From: Roseovarius nanhaiticus
GTDB lineage: Bacteria > Pseudomonadota > Alphaproteobacteria > Rhodobacterales > Rhodobacteraceae
NCBI RefSeq assembly: GCF_900156535.1
Contig: NZ_FTNV01000001.1
Span: forward strand, 372,001-436,000
DNA: 64,000 nt
Direction of reading: 5' to 3'
Shown: piece after piece, positions 35,054 through 43,444 of the stretch
Numbering within the stretch: position 1 is the first letter of the stretch
How the letters are laid out: every line of letters starts with the position of its first letter
Translations under genes and position numbers: made by a program
The notes under the pieces: model-generated
Databases searched by the model: none
What the model was told of the DNA's origin: nothing
Seen by the model: the letters and a program-made list of their open reading frames with translations, nothing else

Positions 35054-35934
35054 GATACATGCGACAGGTTCAGTCGCCCTCCGAACAGGCCCTGCGGACG
35101 CAGGATCAGGATGAGAAGAAAGACGCTGAACACCGCGACTTCGCGCATGTCAGAGCCGATGTAGAAGCCCGCGAGGCTGTCGATCAGGCCGATGATCATC
35201 GCGCCGAGGAAGGCGCCCCCGATGGAGCCGAGGCCGCCCAACACCACGACCACGAAGGCGGTCAGAACGAAATACGTGCCGATGCCCGGCGATGTCGGAT
35301 AGAGCGGCGCAACGAGGCAGGCGGCGACACCCACGCAGGCGGCGCCAAGGCCGAAAGTGATCATGTAGACGCGGCTGACATTGATCCCCATCAGCTGCGC
35401 CGCGGCGCGGTTTTGGGCGACGGCGCGGATGCCCCGGCCCGCCTGCGTGCGCTGCAGGAAGAGGTGGAGGCCGATGACCAGAAGGGTGGCGACCACGAAC
35501 ATCACGATCTGGCCGGTCAGCATGCGGATCGGGCCGATCTCGATGGACGAACGCAAGCCATAGGCGGGCGTGTTGTAGATGTCGGCGCCGAAGATCAGCA
35601 GCGCGAGGTTGATCAGCGCTGTCGAAAGGCCGACGGTGGCGAAAATCTGGATGTCGTGATTGCGCGCGCCCATCAGCGGCTCGATCAGAAACTTCTGGGT
35701 CAGCATGCCCAGCACAAAAAGCAGCGGCACCACGGCCGCGACGGCGACATAGGGGTGCATGCCCAGCCCGGCGGTGACCAGAAAGGTCGCATACATCCCG
35801 ATCATCAGGAATTCGCCATGGGCGAAGTTCACTACCTTGACGATCCCGAAGATCAGCGTGAGGCCCACGCTGGTGATGGCGAAAAGGCCGCCCAGAAGCA
35901 GGCCGTTCACCACGACTTGAAGAAACACGTCCAT
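35050..35934 (-). CDS. livH: Branched-chain amino acid-type ABC transporter permease LivH
   Basis: Permease of 294 aa with about eight membrane helices. The start VFLQVVVNGLLLGGLFAITS and the FGIVKVVNFAHGEFLMIG block are the LivH hallmark, with VAQNRAAAQLMGINVSRVY in the cytoplasmic loop and VVLGGLGSIGGAFLGAMIIG near the end. It precedes the LivM-LivG fusion with a four-base overlap (ATGA). It is separated from livK by 84 bases that hold a perfect hairpin. Confidence 0.93.
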   Translation of the reverse strand: MDVFLQVVVNGLLLGGLFAITSVGLTLIFGIVKVVNFAHGEFLMIGMYATFLVTAGLGMHPYVAVAAVVPLLFVLGMLTQKFLIEPLMGARNHDIQIFATVGLSTALINLALLIFGADIYNTPAYGLRSSIEIGPIRMLTGQIVMFVVATLLVIGLHLFLQRTQAGRGIRAVAQNRAAAQLMGINVSRVYMITFGLGAACVGVAACLVAPLYPTSPGIGTYFVLTAFVVVVLGGLGSIGGAFLGAMIIGLIDSLAGFYIGSDMREVAVFSVFLLILILRPQGLFGGRLNLSHVS

Positions 35935-35960
35935 CGACTATCCCACCTTGTCCGATAATT

Positions 35961-35985
35961 GGGCGGGCCATGATGCGGCCCGCCC
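35961..35985 (-). promoter_or_regulatory. Perfect 9-bp stem-loop between livK and livH
   Basis: GGGCGGGCC (35961-35969) and GGCCCGCCC (35977-35985) pair exactly around a seven-base loop. It begins 33 nt after the livK stop on the minus strand and ends 26 nt before livH. The bases after the stem are AATTATCGGAC, so no real U-tract. It probably stabilises livK mRNA or attenuates transcription into livH. Confidence 0.55.
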
Positions 35986-36018
35986 GTGTTGACCCGCCTT
36001 GGGATCAGGGTGCCAAGA

Positions 36019-37224
36019 TCAGTTCTTGGTGCGCATCTCGGCCGCGGCGGCATCGTCGGGATAGACTGTCACCAGCTTGCCGTCCTGCCATTGCAGACCC
36101 ATCATGCGGGCGCGCTCGTTCTGGTTATTCTCGCCAAACTTGACGCCGTAACCTGCCGCAGTGGTGCCCTCGGGGATGTCGACGGCCTTGACCGTCTCGA
36201 TGATCGTCGCCGGCTCGAAATCCGAGGCTTCGTTCAGCGCGGTCAGGATCGCCATTGCGCCGACATAGTTGGTCAGCGAGTGGCCCGAGAGCGGCTCGCC
36301 GCCGTATTTCGCCTCGTAGGCGGCGAGGAAGTCGTCGATGCCGGGTGTGAACTCCTTGTTCACGATATACTGCGTGAAGTCAGTGTTCAGAACACCGTCA
36401 ATGATGTCATGGCCAACTGCATCTGCTGTTGCCTGAGTGGAGTAGCCACCGCCGCCACCGATCACGGCCAGAGGCGCGTAGCCCGCCTCATTCGACTGCT
36501 GCAGGAAGAGAACCGAGTCGTTCTGGTAGGACGTCTGCAGGACCACATCGACGTCGCGCTGTTTCAGATCCAGCACGATCGAGGACATGTCGACCGTCGA
36601 GGCCGGGTAAGCCAGCTTGGCCACCACGTTCAGGCCGGCTTCTTCGGCGAAACGCTCTTCGTGGCCGGAGACAGATGTGCCATAGCTGCTGTCCTCGTGG
36701 ATGATCCCGATTTTCAGATCACCCGGCTCGACGCCGTTCATGGGCGCGACCTTGTCGACGATCATGTTGATGATCGTGTCGGCCATGTCCTCGGCGGTCG
36801 GATTGACGCGGAAGAGGTATTCAAGACCGCGGCCCGTGACCTCATCGGCGACGGCGCCCAGTTCGAAATAGGGGATGCCCGACAGCTCGGCCACCTGGCT
36901 GGCGGCGATGGAGCGGCTGGAGGAATAGGTGCCGAAGATCGCCTTGACGTTCTCGCGCGAAATCAGGCGGCGGGCTTCGCCGATGGCCTGGTTGTTGTCC
37001 ACCGCATCGCCGCGCTCCAGCACGATCTGCTCGCCCTGCAGACCGCCATTGGCGTTGATCTCGTCCACGGCCAACTCAAGCCCTCGTGCGGATTCCTCGC
37101 CCAGAAGGGCCAGCTGGCCGCTGAACGGGTAAAGCGCGCCAAAGGTGACCTCGGCATAGGCAGCCTGCGCGCCCATGATGGCACCCGCGGCGACGGTTGT
37201 TTTCAGAATATTGCTCAGTTTCAT
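36019..37224 (-). CDS. livK: Branched-chain amino acid-type substrate-binding protein LivK
   Basis: Periplasmic binding protein of 401 aa. The Sec signal peptide is LSNILKTTVAAGAIMGAQAA ending at AYA. The mature protein starts EVTFGALYPFSGQLALLGEE, with AIFGTYSSSRSIAASQVAEL and GIIHEDSSYGTSVSGHEERF as typical LivJ/LivK blocks. A GGGGAGGAG RBS precedes ATG 37224. The ligand pocket cannot be read from sequence. It feeds LivHMGF and is separated from them by a hairpin. Confidence 0.9.
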   Translation of the reverse strand: MKLSNILKTTVAAGAIMGAQAAYAEVTFGALYPFSGQLALLGEESARGLELAVDEINANGGLQGEQIVLERGDAVDNNQAIGEARRLISRENVKAIFGTYSSSRSIAASQVAELSGIPYFELGAVADEVTGRGLEYLFRVNPTAEDMADTIINMIVDKVAPMNGVEPGDLKIGIIHEDSSYGTSVSGHEERFAEEAGLNVVAKLAYPASTVDMSSIVLDLKQRDVDVVLQTSYQNDSVLFLQQSNEAGYAPLAVIGGGGGYSTQATADAVGHDIIDGVLNTDFTQYIVNKEFTPGIDDFLAAYEAKYGGEPLSGHSLTNYVGAMAILTALNEASDFEPATIIETVKAVDIPEGTTAAGYGVKFGENNQNERARMMGLQWQDGKLVTVYPDDAAAAEMRTKN

Positions 37225-37296
37225 TGGGTTCTCCTCCCCATTGGTGGTTTGCGTTTGGCCCTTTGACGCGCTCCTCGCCGCCGAAGGGACGTTTGG

Positions 37297-38292
37297 TCAA
37301 TCGGTCATGGTCAGCACGATTTTGCCCACATGCGCTCCGCTATTCATGCGGGCATGGGCGCTGCGCACATCAGCCAGCGGATAGGTGCTATCGATGGCGG
37401 GTTTGGCGATGCCCTGCGCCAGCAACGGCAGAACATGCTCTTCGAGGGCGCGGGCAAGCTCCGCCTTCATCTCGACGGGCCGCGCACGCAGGGTTGAGCC
37501 GGTCCAGGTCAGCCGCTTGGTCAAGAGTTGCAGCATGTTCAACTCCGCCTTGGGCGGTTTTTGAAACGCGATCTGCGCGATGCGCCCGTCGATGGCCACA
37601 GCCTCGATATTGCGCTGCATGTAGTCGCCGCCGACCATGTCGAGGATGACATGCGGGCCATTGCCATCGGTTGCCTTTTTGGCCTCCTCAACAAAGTCCG
37701 ATGTCTTGTAGTTGATCGCCACGTCGGCGCCGTTGCCCTTGGCGGCCTCGCATTTCTCGTCACTGCCGCAAGTGACCAGCACCCGGCACCCCAGCGCCTT
37801 GGCGAGAAGGATTGTCGTGGTGCCGATGCCGGACGTGCCGCCATGGATCAGGATCGTTTCGCCCTTGGTCAGGCCGGCGCGCTGAAAGACGTTGGACCAG
37901 ACGGTGAAGTAGGTCTCGGGGATGCCGCCCGCCTCGATCATGGAAAGGCTGTCCGGCACGGGGAGCGCGTTGGTTTCGTGGACTGCGCACCATTCTGCGT
38001 AACCACCGCTGGGTACGAGAGCCATCACCCGGTCGCCCTTGGCAAAGCGGCTGGCGCCCTCGCCAAGCTCTTCGACGGTGCCTGCCATCTCGAGGCCCAG
38101 AATGTCCGACGCGCCGGGCGGCGGCGGATAGTTGCCCTCGCGCTGCATCACGTCGGGGCGATTGATGCCGGCAGCATGCACCCGGACCAGAACCTGGCCG
38201 GGGCCGGGCACGGGGCGCGGCACATCCACCACGTTCAGAACGTCAGGGCCGCCCGCACCATCGGCTGTAACAGCACGCATTGTGTCGGTCAT
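37297..38292 (-). CDS. NADPH:quinone oxidoreductase (zinc-free MDR, PIG3-type)
   Basis: Medium-chain dehydrogenase/reductase of 331 aa without the structural or catalytic zinc ligands. The substrate domain has VRVHAAGINRPDVMQREGNY near residue 45; the Rossmann domain shows IHGGTSGIGTTTILLAKALG. Start ATG 38292 follows GGAGGAG; the longer frame adds an N-tail unlike the family. Members reduce quinones or enones with NADPH. It is the first gene of the minus-strand operon, 72 bases before livK, and divergent from the GntR regulator. Confidence 0.88.
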   Translation of the reverse strand: MTDTMRAVTADGAGGPDVLNVVDVPRPVPGPGQVLVRVHAAGINRPDVMQREGNYPPPPGASDILGLEMAGTVEELGEGASRFAKGDRVMALVPSGGYAEWCAVHETNALPVPDSLSMIEAGGIPETYFTVWSNVFQRAGLTKGETILIHGGTSGIGTTTILLAKALGCRVLVTCGSDEKCEAAKGNGADVAINYKTSDFVEEAKKATDGNGPHVILDMVGGDYMQRNIEAVAIDGRIAQIAFQKPPKAELNMLQLLTKRLTWTGSTLRARPVEMKAELARALEEHVLPLLAQGIAKPAIDSTYPLADVRSAHARMNSGAHVGKIVLTMTD

Positions 38293-38449
38293 CTTGGTCT
38301 CCTCCCATGTCGCGCGCGCCGGACCTGCGTGTCTGCTGCTTCCTTCGCGAAACAACAAACGGCCCGCCAGCCCTTGCCTTTGTTGTGCTTCGACCTCGCT
38401 TTAATGGAGTGTCTATGCATAAAGTCTGGCAATGCGCGCAAATGCGTTA

Positions 38450-38463
38450 TTTGTTATAACAAA
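38450..38463. promoter_or_regulatory. Perfect 14-bp palindrome, candidate GntR operator
   Basis: TTTGTTATAACAAA is a perfect 14-bp palindrome in the divergent region between the quinone oxidoreductase (start 38292) and the GntR gene (start 38486). FCD-type GntR regulators favour short palindromes of the form GT-N-AC, and this reads TTGT-TATA-ACAA. It lies about 20 bp before the regulator start, so it could give autorepression together with control of the catabolic operon. Binding is inferred. Confidence 0.55.
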
Positions 38464-38485
38464 GATAAGCAGGGGAGATGCGCAC

Positions 38486-39220
38486 TTGTCAACGCGGAGT
38501 TTGAAAAACGCCGGATCTGATGGAGATGCCCACGCATGGGCCAACCCGATTACCAAGGAAAATCTGGGGGATAGGGCCTATCTGGCGCTGCGTGAGGCCC
38601 TGATGGGCGGGCAGCTGAAACCGGGCGAGAAGCTGCGCCTTCGCCCGATGTCCAAGCGATTCGGCATCAGCGCGACACCGATGCGCGAGGCGTTCTTGCG
38701 GTTGGTGTCACTGGACGCGCTGGCGCTGGACGCGCGCGGCACAGCGATGGTTCCGGAACTCACCCGAGCCGAGTTGATCGAAATCCGCAATATTCGCCTG
38801 GATCTGGAGGGCCGCGCCGCCGCCGCCGCCGCTGTAAACGCGCCCGAGGCTCAGATCGACGCACTGGAGGCGATGCACGCACAGCTTTCTCGCGCTTTCG
38901 AAGCAGGAGATCATGCGCAGGCCATCGACCTCAATACGCAGTTTCACCTGCATTTGTGCCGTGCGGGTGGCATGCCGATCCTGCTGGAGATCGTGGAGAA
39001 CCTCTGGGTGCGCTGCGGGCCTCTCCTGTCCCACCTTTATGACGGGGGCAATCCGTTTCGCGATGTGCATCCGCATGTCACGGTGATCGAAGGGCTGCGC
39101 GCGCGCGACCCCGATGTCACACAGCGGGCCATTTGCCACGACATCGAACATGGCGGTCAGGGCCTTTTGCGCCACGCCAAGGCTGAGGCCGAGGCAGGCG
39201 CACGAAGCGCGGCCCGGTGA
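38486..39220 (+). CDS. GntR-family transcriptional regulator with FCD domain
   Basis: Regulator of about 244 aa. I chose TTG 38486 because AGGGGAG at 38471-38477 is eight bases upstream; an ATG at 38432 is an in-frame alternative that would lie across the palindrome. The winged helix is seen as AYLALREALMGGQLKPGEKL and MSKRFGISATPMREAFLRLV. The FCD effector domain begins near LIEIRNIRLDLEGRAAAA, with metal/ligand histidines in FHLHLCRAGG and HPHVTV. It faces the long catabolic operon and very probably represses it until an intermediate binds. Confidence 0.88.
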   Translation: MSTRSLKNAGSDGDAHAWANPITKENLGDRAYLALREALMGGQLKPGEKLRLRPMSKRFGISATPMREAFLRLVSLDALALDARGTAMVPELTRAELIEIRNIRLDLEGRAAAAAAVNAPEAQIDALEAMHAQLSRAFEAGDHAQAIDLNTQFHLHLCRAGGMPILLEIVENLWVRCGPLLSHLYDGGNPFRDVHPHVTVIEGLRARDPDVTQRAICHDIEHGGQGLLRHAKAEAEAGARSAAR

Positions 39221-39390
39221 TACCACGTGCCAGAGAGCGGTGAGAGTGGCCGGATTGCGGCCGATACCTCGCTCACTATTGGCGCATCTCAGGCTCAGAC
39301 CAGCAATTGCCCTAGGACATTGCCAATCCGACGTTGGTGTGGGAAATGGGACAACCGCCATGCCTGAGCTGACAGTACGAGACTCTCCTT

Positions 39391-41490
39391 ATGAAAAAAG
39401 AACAAGCGATCGCGTCGAAGTCCATGGGTGAGTCCGATGAGATCGACCTGTTTGAGCTGCTGCGAACAATTTGGCGCGGCAAGCTTTGGGTGGGGCTCGC
39501 GGCGCTGATCGCTCTCGTCATCGGCGTTTGGTACGCTTTCATCGTTGCGACGCCGGTCTATACATCCAGCGCAATCGTCGCATTGGAAAGCCGTCAGGAG
39601 CAGGTCGTGGATCTGCAAAGCGTCATGACAGGGCTGTCGGGAGATCAGCCCAGCATCAATACCGAAGTCGAGGTGATCCGCTCGCGTGGTTTGATCGGCA
39701 AGGTCGTCGACGAACTGGATCTGGTGAACGATCCGGAATTCAATTCAAGGCTGCAGGAAAAATCCTTCATTTCTCTGGGCGCCATCCTGCGGTTGCTGGG
39801 CATCGGGGACAAAACGCCGCCATCGGACCAGACCATCAAGGATGGGACCATCGATGCGGTCCTTTCGTCCATCCAAGTATCGAACGTGCGCGACAGCTAT
39901 GTCTTTCGGATAACGGCGGTCACAGAGAGCCCCGAGAAATCGGCCTTGCTCGCCAACACGCTGGCCGAGCTCTACATTTCCGAGCAGCTGGAGGTGAAGT
40001 TCGAGAAAAACGAGCAAGCTACCGAATGGCTGACCGAGCGCGTGACCGACTTGCAGGTGGAGCTGGAGAACGCCGAGGCCGAGCTGAAGGAATATAGCTC
40101 GAACACCGATCTGGTAAGCCCTGAGACGCTGATTGCGCTTAATCGCCAACTTAAGGATCTACGCGACCGCTTCACCGAGGCGCAGAACCGCGTTGCCGCG
40201 CGCGAAGAGCGTATCGCAAGCATGCGTGCCGCACAGGAGGCGGGCGATCTGGATACCATGACGGGACTGATGAGCGACCCCAACCTTGATCGTTTGGGAT
40301 CGTCTCAGCCGGCGCAGGATGTGGATCGCGAAGCATTGGAGATCGCTTTCGACCGCGCCCTGTCGCAGGTCGTGCAAGAGCGCGCCCGCGCCGAAAGCCA
40401 AGCCGACGCCTTGCGCGAATCGATCGCACGGATCGAGCGCCAGATCGACTCGCAGTCGTCTGAACTGGTGCGCCTGCAACAGTTGCAGCGCGAGGCTGAG
40501 GCGAGCCGCCTGATCTATGAGTATTTCCTGAGCCGTCTCAAGGAAACCAGCGTCCAGCAGGGAATTCAGCAGGCGGATAGTCGCATTCTGTCGCGTGCGG
40601 TTGTGCCCCAGAAACCTTCGGCGCCGCGCAAGAGCATGATCCTCGCCTTGTCATTGGTGCTGGGAACAATGGCGGGTGTCGGCATCGTCTTGGGCCGCGA
40701 GCTGACGCAAACCACATTCCGCACGCCTGAGGAGTTGGAGGCCCGGACCGGTTTGGCGATTCTGGGTCAGATTCCGTCAATTCCGGCGCGTCAGCGTAGC
40801 AACGTGTTGAAGTACCTGACGGAGAAGCCGAACTCTGCCGCTGCCGAAGCCATACGAAACCTTCGCACGTCGATCCTGCTGTCGGACATGGACAATCCGC
40901 CGCAGATCATCATGTCCACGTCATCGATACCGGGTGAGGGCAAGACAACGCAATCCATCGCCCTGTCGCAAAATCTGGCGAGCATGGGCAACAAGGTGCT
41001 GCTGATCGAAGGCGACATCCGGCGGCGCGTCTTTACCGAGTATTTCGACATCAAGGGCAAGAAGGGCTTGCTGGCCGTGCTGTCGGGTGCCGAAAGGCTG
41101 GAAGATGTCGTTGTCCACGAGCCTACGCTGCAAGCAGATCTTCTGATTGGCGAGAAGTCGTCGGTCAATGCAGCTGACGTGTTTTCGTCCGAGCGTTTCC
41201 GGGGCTTTCTGAATGAGCTTAGAAAGCAATACGACTATATCATCATCGACACACCGCCGGTGCTTGCCGTTCCGGATGCGCGCGTGATCGGTCAGTCGGT
41301 CGATGCGATCCTCTATACCGTCAAATGGGATTCGACCACGCACCGCATGGTGCGCGAAGGCCTTAAATCCTTCGAAAGCGTAAACCTGCGGCCGGCTGGC
41401 CTGGTTCTGGGCCAGATCAGCGGGCAAGGCATGAAGCGCTACGGGTACGGGGATAGCTACGGCAGCTACGCATCCTATTACGATAATTGA
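39391..41490 (+). CDS. Polysaccharide tyrosine autokinase, Wzc/ExoP type
   Basis: Bacterial tyrosine kinase of 699 aa. An N-terminal Wzz domain has a first membrane helix (LWVGLAALIALVIGVWYAF near residue 30), a long coiled-coil region from 200 to 400 and a second helix after VVPQKPSAPRKS (LALSLVLGTMAGVGIVLG). The cytoplasmic kinase shows Walker A SSIPGEGKTTQSIAL, Walker A' VLLIEGDIRRR and Walker B YIIIDTPPVL. The C-terminus is tyrosine-rich (YGYGDSYGSYASYYDN), the autophosphorylation cluster. It controls chain length and export of a surface polysaccharide. No Wza or tyrosine phosphatase is visible nearby. The RBS is poor; ATG 39424 is an alternative. Confidence 0.93.
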   Translation: MKKEQAIASKSMGESDEIDLFELLRTIWRGKLWVGLAALIALVIGVWYAFIVATPVYTSSAIVALESRQEQVVDLQSVMTGLSGDQPSINTEVEVIRSRGLIGKVVDELDLVNDPEFNSRLQEKSFISLGAILRLLGIGDKTPPSDQTIKDGTIDAVLSSIQVSNVRDSYVFRITAVTESPEKSALLANTLAELYISEQLEVKFEKNEQATEWLTERVTDLQVELENAEAELKEYSSNTDLVSPETLIALNRQLKDLRDRFTEAQNRVAAREERIASMRAAQEAGDLDTMTGLMSDPNLDRLGSSQPAQDVDREALEIAFDRALSQVVQERARAESQADALRESIARIERQIDSQSSELVRLQQLQREAEASRLIYEYFLSRLKETSVQQGIQQADSRILSRAVVPQKPSAPRKSMILALSLVLGTMAGVGIVLGRELTQTTFRTPEELEARTGLAILGQIPSIPARQRSNVLKYLTEKPNSAAAEAIRNLRTSILLSDMDNPPQIIMSTSSIPGEGKTTQSIALSQNLASMGNKVLLIEGDIRRRVFTEYFDIKGKKGLLAVLSGAERLEDVVVHEPTLQADLLIGEKSSVNAADVFSSERFRGFLNELRKQYDYIIIDTPPVLAVPDARVIGQSVDAILYTVKWDSTTHRMVREGLKSFESVNLRPAGLVLGQISGQGMKRYGYGDSYGSYASYYDN

Positions 41491-41615
41491 ACCCGTCGCT
41501 GCGAGCAGGAGTGACAACACACCGGACGGGCATCGTGCGGTGTGGTTAGGAATTTCTCAATATTTCGGCGAATGATCCGGCGGTCTGTCATACCTAGCCC
41601 GAGTGGATCGCCTTC

Positions 41616-43391
41616 ATGCCTGATATCGCCGACTTCCCGAATTCCTCAACGCACCTGCAGCTCCCGTATATCCAACCCAATCAGGCGCAAAAGCATGTTA
41701 CCCACAACGAGGGTATGCTGCGGCTTGATGCCATTGTGCAGTTGTCTGTGGTGTCGGCCGACATCGCTGCACCGCCGAGCACCCCTGCCGAGGGAGCGCG
41801 CCATATCGTGCCCGCAGGCGCCAGCGGTGTCTGGTCGGGGCAGGACGCCATGCTGGCAGTATTTCAGGGTGGCGGCTGGACCTATCTGAACCCTAAGTCG
41901 GGATGGACGGCCTGGGTTGTGGATCAGGGCAAGCATGTTGTTTTCGACGGGGCCGTATGGCGCGCTGTGCAGGAGGCGAACGATCATCAAAATCTGCAGC
42001 GCGTTGGGATTCGAACGAGCGCGGATGACACAAATCGGTTGGCCGTCGCGAGTGACGCCACGTTGCTGACCCACGAGGGCGGCGGACACCAAGTCAAAGT
42101 CAACAAGGCCGCCACCGGCGACACGGCCAGCCTGCTCTTTCAGACCGATTGGCAGGCCCGGGCCGAGATGGGAACAGCCGGCAGCGATGATTTTGAGATC
42201 AAGGTCAGCGCCGATGGTGCCACGTTCAACACCGCTCTGAGGGCCGATGCCGCAACCGGACGGGTTGAATTTCCGGCCGGTGTGGATGGTATCGCACCAA
42301 GCGCGTTTGGGACAGGCCCCCTGCTGACTGTCGATTACGTCACTTCCCGTGGTCTGGATCTGGTGACGAACGGAACGGGGATCCTCGGCAACGGCTACAA
42401 CTTTCCCTCGGCTTTCATGCACGACCCCCTCACCACGCCGAACCTGCCCGCGAGTTTCAGCTATGCGGGCTATTACAGCAGCGAGGTGGCAACGTCCGAG
42501 TATCTTGCCGTGGACCCGAACCAGGTGTGGCGGCTTGGCTGCTATCTCATGCAGGAAAAGCTGTCGGGCGACTGGTCGGCTTATGGATCAAGGGAACGCC
42601 ACACACAGTACATGGGCTTGCTCTGCTATGATCTGGATCGACAGCCCATAAATGCGTTTCATCATATGCGCTATCGCAAAAACGGGATCGACAGCCTGAC
42701 GACTTTGGCGGCACCGCTGGCCCCGGGTGACACCATCCTGCGTCTCGTCGATAGCAGCGGTTGGAATTCTTCGGCGGCCCCGTTTTATCAACGCGGTCTG
42801 ATCATTCTGGGATACAGAAACGACGCTGGCGGCCTCTATACGCATTACAGCCGCCATATACAGTTCGACATGTTTGGCGCGGGTGCGATAGACGGCGCAG
42901 CTCATACCGTGACCCTGTCATCTCCGTTTCCGGCCAGCATGGGCAATCCGGATGATCCTGACGGTATCTGGCCTGCAGGCACGCGTATCGCGAACAGCGA
43001 CAGCGGCGGCAATTTCAAGTACGTCTGTTTGCATGGGACGCGGATGCCCAAGGCGGGACAGTGGTATCGCGCGACCGGATATATCGGCGGGATCGATCTT
43101 TCGGGGTCAAACGCCGAGTTCAATTTCCCCCCCGGCACAGCCTATGTCCGGCCCTTCTGGATCCCCAATCACTCCAACAGGCCCGGGGGAAGCGGAGGGA
43201 GTCCGGACACCGGTGCGGATCACCGCGTCTGGTTTGCAGGAACCTCGGTAACGCCCGAGCCATTGGCGCGGCTGTCTGCAGTCGCGACCGGTAGCGCATC
43301 CGGTAGCATGGCGATCAAGGTGCCGATGGCGGATTTCGCGACCGGGGCGATTTCACTTCAACCGCCGGTTCGATCCCTCGTGGAGTTGTAG
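41616..43391 (+). CDS. DUF2793-domain protein
   Basis: Protein of 591 aa with no signal peptide. The N-terminus is the DUF2793 pattern: LQLPYIQPNQAQKHVTHNEG and RLDAIVQLSVVSADI, followed by ARHIVPAGASGVWSGQDAML and GGWTYLNPKSGWTAWVVDQG. The C-terminal half (about residues 250-591) is a different beta-rich domain with many Gly/Asn/Tyr residues (for example YSRHIQFDMFGAGAIDGAAH). DUF2793 occurs in phage-tail-like and gene-transfer-agent contexts, but here it lies between a tyrosine kinase and polysaccharide genes. A carbohydrate-binding or surface role is possible. There is no clear RBS. It ends at a terminator. Confidence 0.8.
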   Translation: MPDIADFPNSSTHLQLPYIQPNQAQKHVTHNEGMLRLDAIVQLSVVSADIAAPPSTPAEGARHIVPAGASGVWSGQDAMLAVFQGGGWTYLNPKSGWTAWVVDQGKHVVFDGAVWRAVQEANDHQNLQRVGIRTSADDTNRLAVASDATLLTHEGGGHQVKVNKAATGDTASLLFQTDWQARAEMGTAGSDDFEIKVSADGATFNTALRADAATGRVEFPAGVDGIAPSAFGTGPLLTVDYVTSRGLDLVTNGTGILGNGYNFPSAFMHDPLTTPNLPASFSYAGYYSSEVATSEYLAVDPNQVWRLGCYLMQEKLSGDWSAYGSRERHTQYMGLLCYDLDRQPINAFHHMRYRKNGIDSLTTLAAPLAPGDTILRLVDSSGWNSSAAPFYQRGLIILGYRNDAGGLYTHYSRHIQFDMFGAGAIDGAAHTVTLSSPFPASMGNPDDPDGIWPAGTRIANSDSGGNFKYVCLHGTRMPKAGQWYRATGYIGGIDLSGSNAEFNFPPGTAYVRPFWIPNHSNRPGGSGGSPDTGADHRVWFAGTSVTPEPLARLSAVATGSASGSMAIKVPMADFATGAISLQPPVRSLVEL

Positions 43392-43411
43392 GCCACGGTC
43401 CTGTGGCGGGT

Positions 43412-43444
43412 TGGCGGCACCTTCGGGGTGCCGCCATTTCCTTT
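43412..43444 (+). terminator. Terminator after the DUF2793 gene
   Basis: TGGCGGCACC (43412-43421) pairs perfectly with GGTGCCGCCA (43427-43436) around the five-base loop TTCGG, followed by TTTCCTTT (43437-43444). It begins 20 bases after the DUF2793 stop and ends the rightward unit, where it meets the convergent aminotransferase gene. On the minus strand there is no T-run. Confidence 0.8.

Noticed and set aside
39221..39390. Possible att repeat of the tRNA-Leu 3' end at the left edge of the polysaccharide locus
   Set aside because: I did not find a copy of the CCTGGGC-ACCA end in this stretch by reading.
41616..43391. Possible prophage or gene-transfer-agent remnant
   Set aside because: Only the DUF2793 gene points this way; no capsid, portal, tail or integrase genes are in the window.
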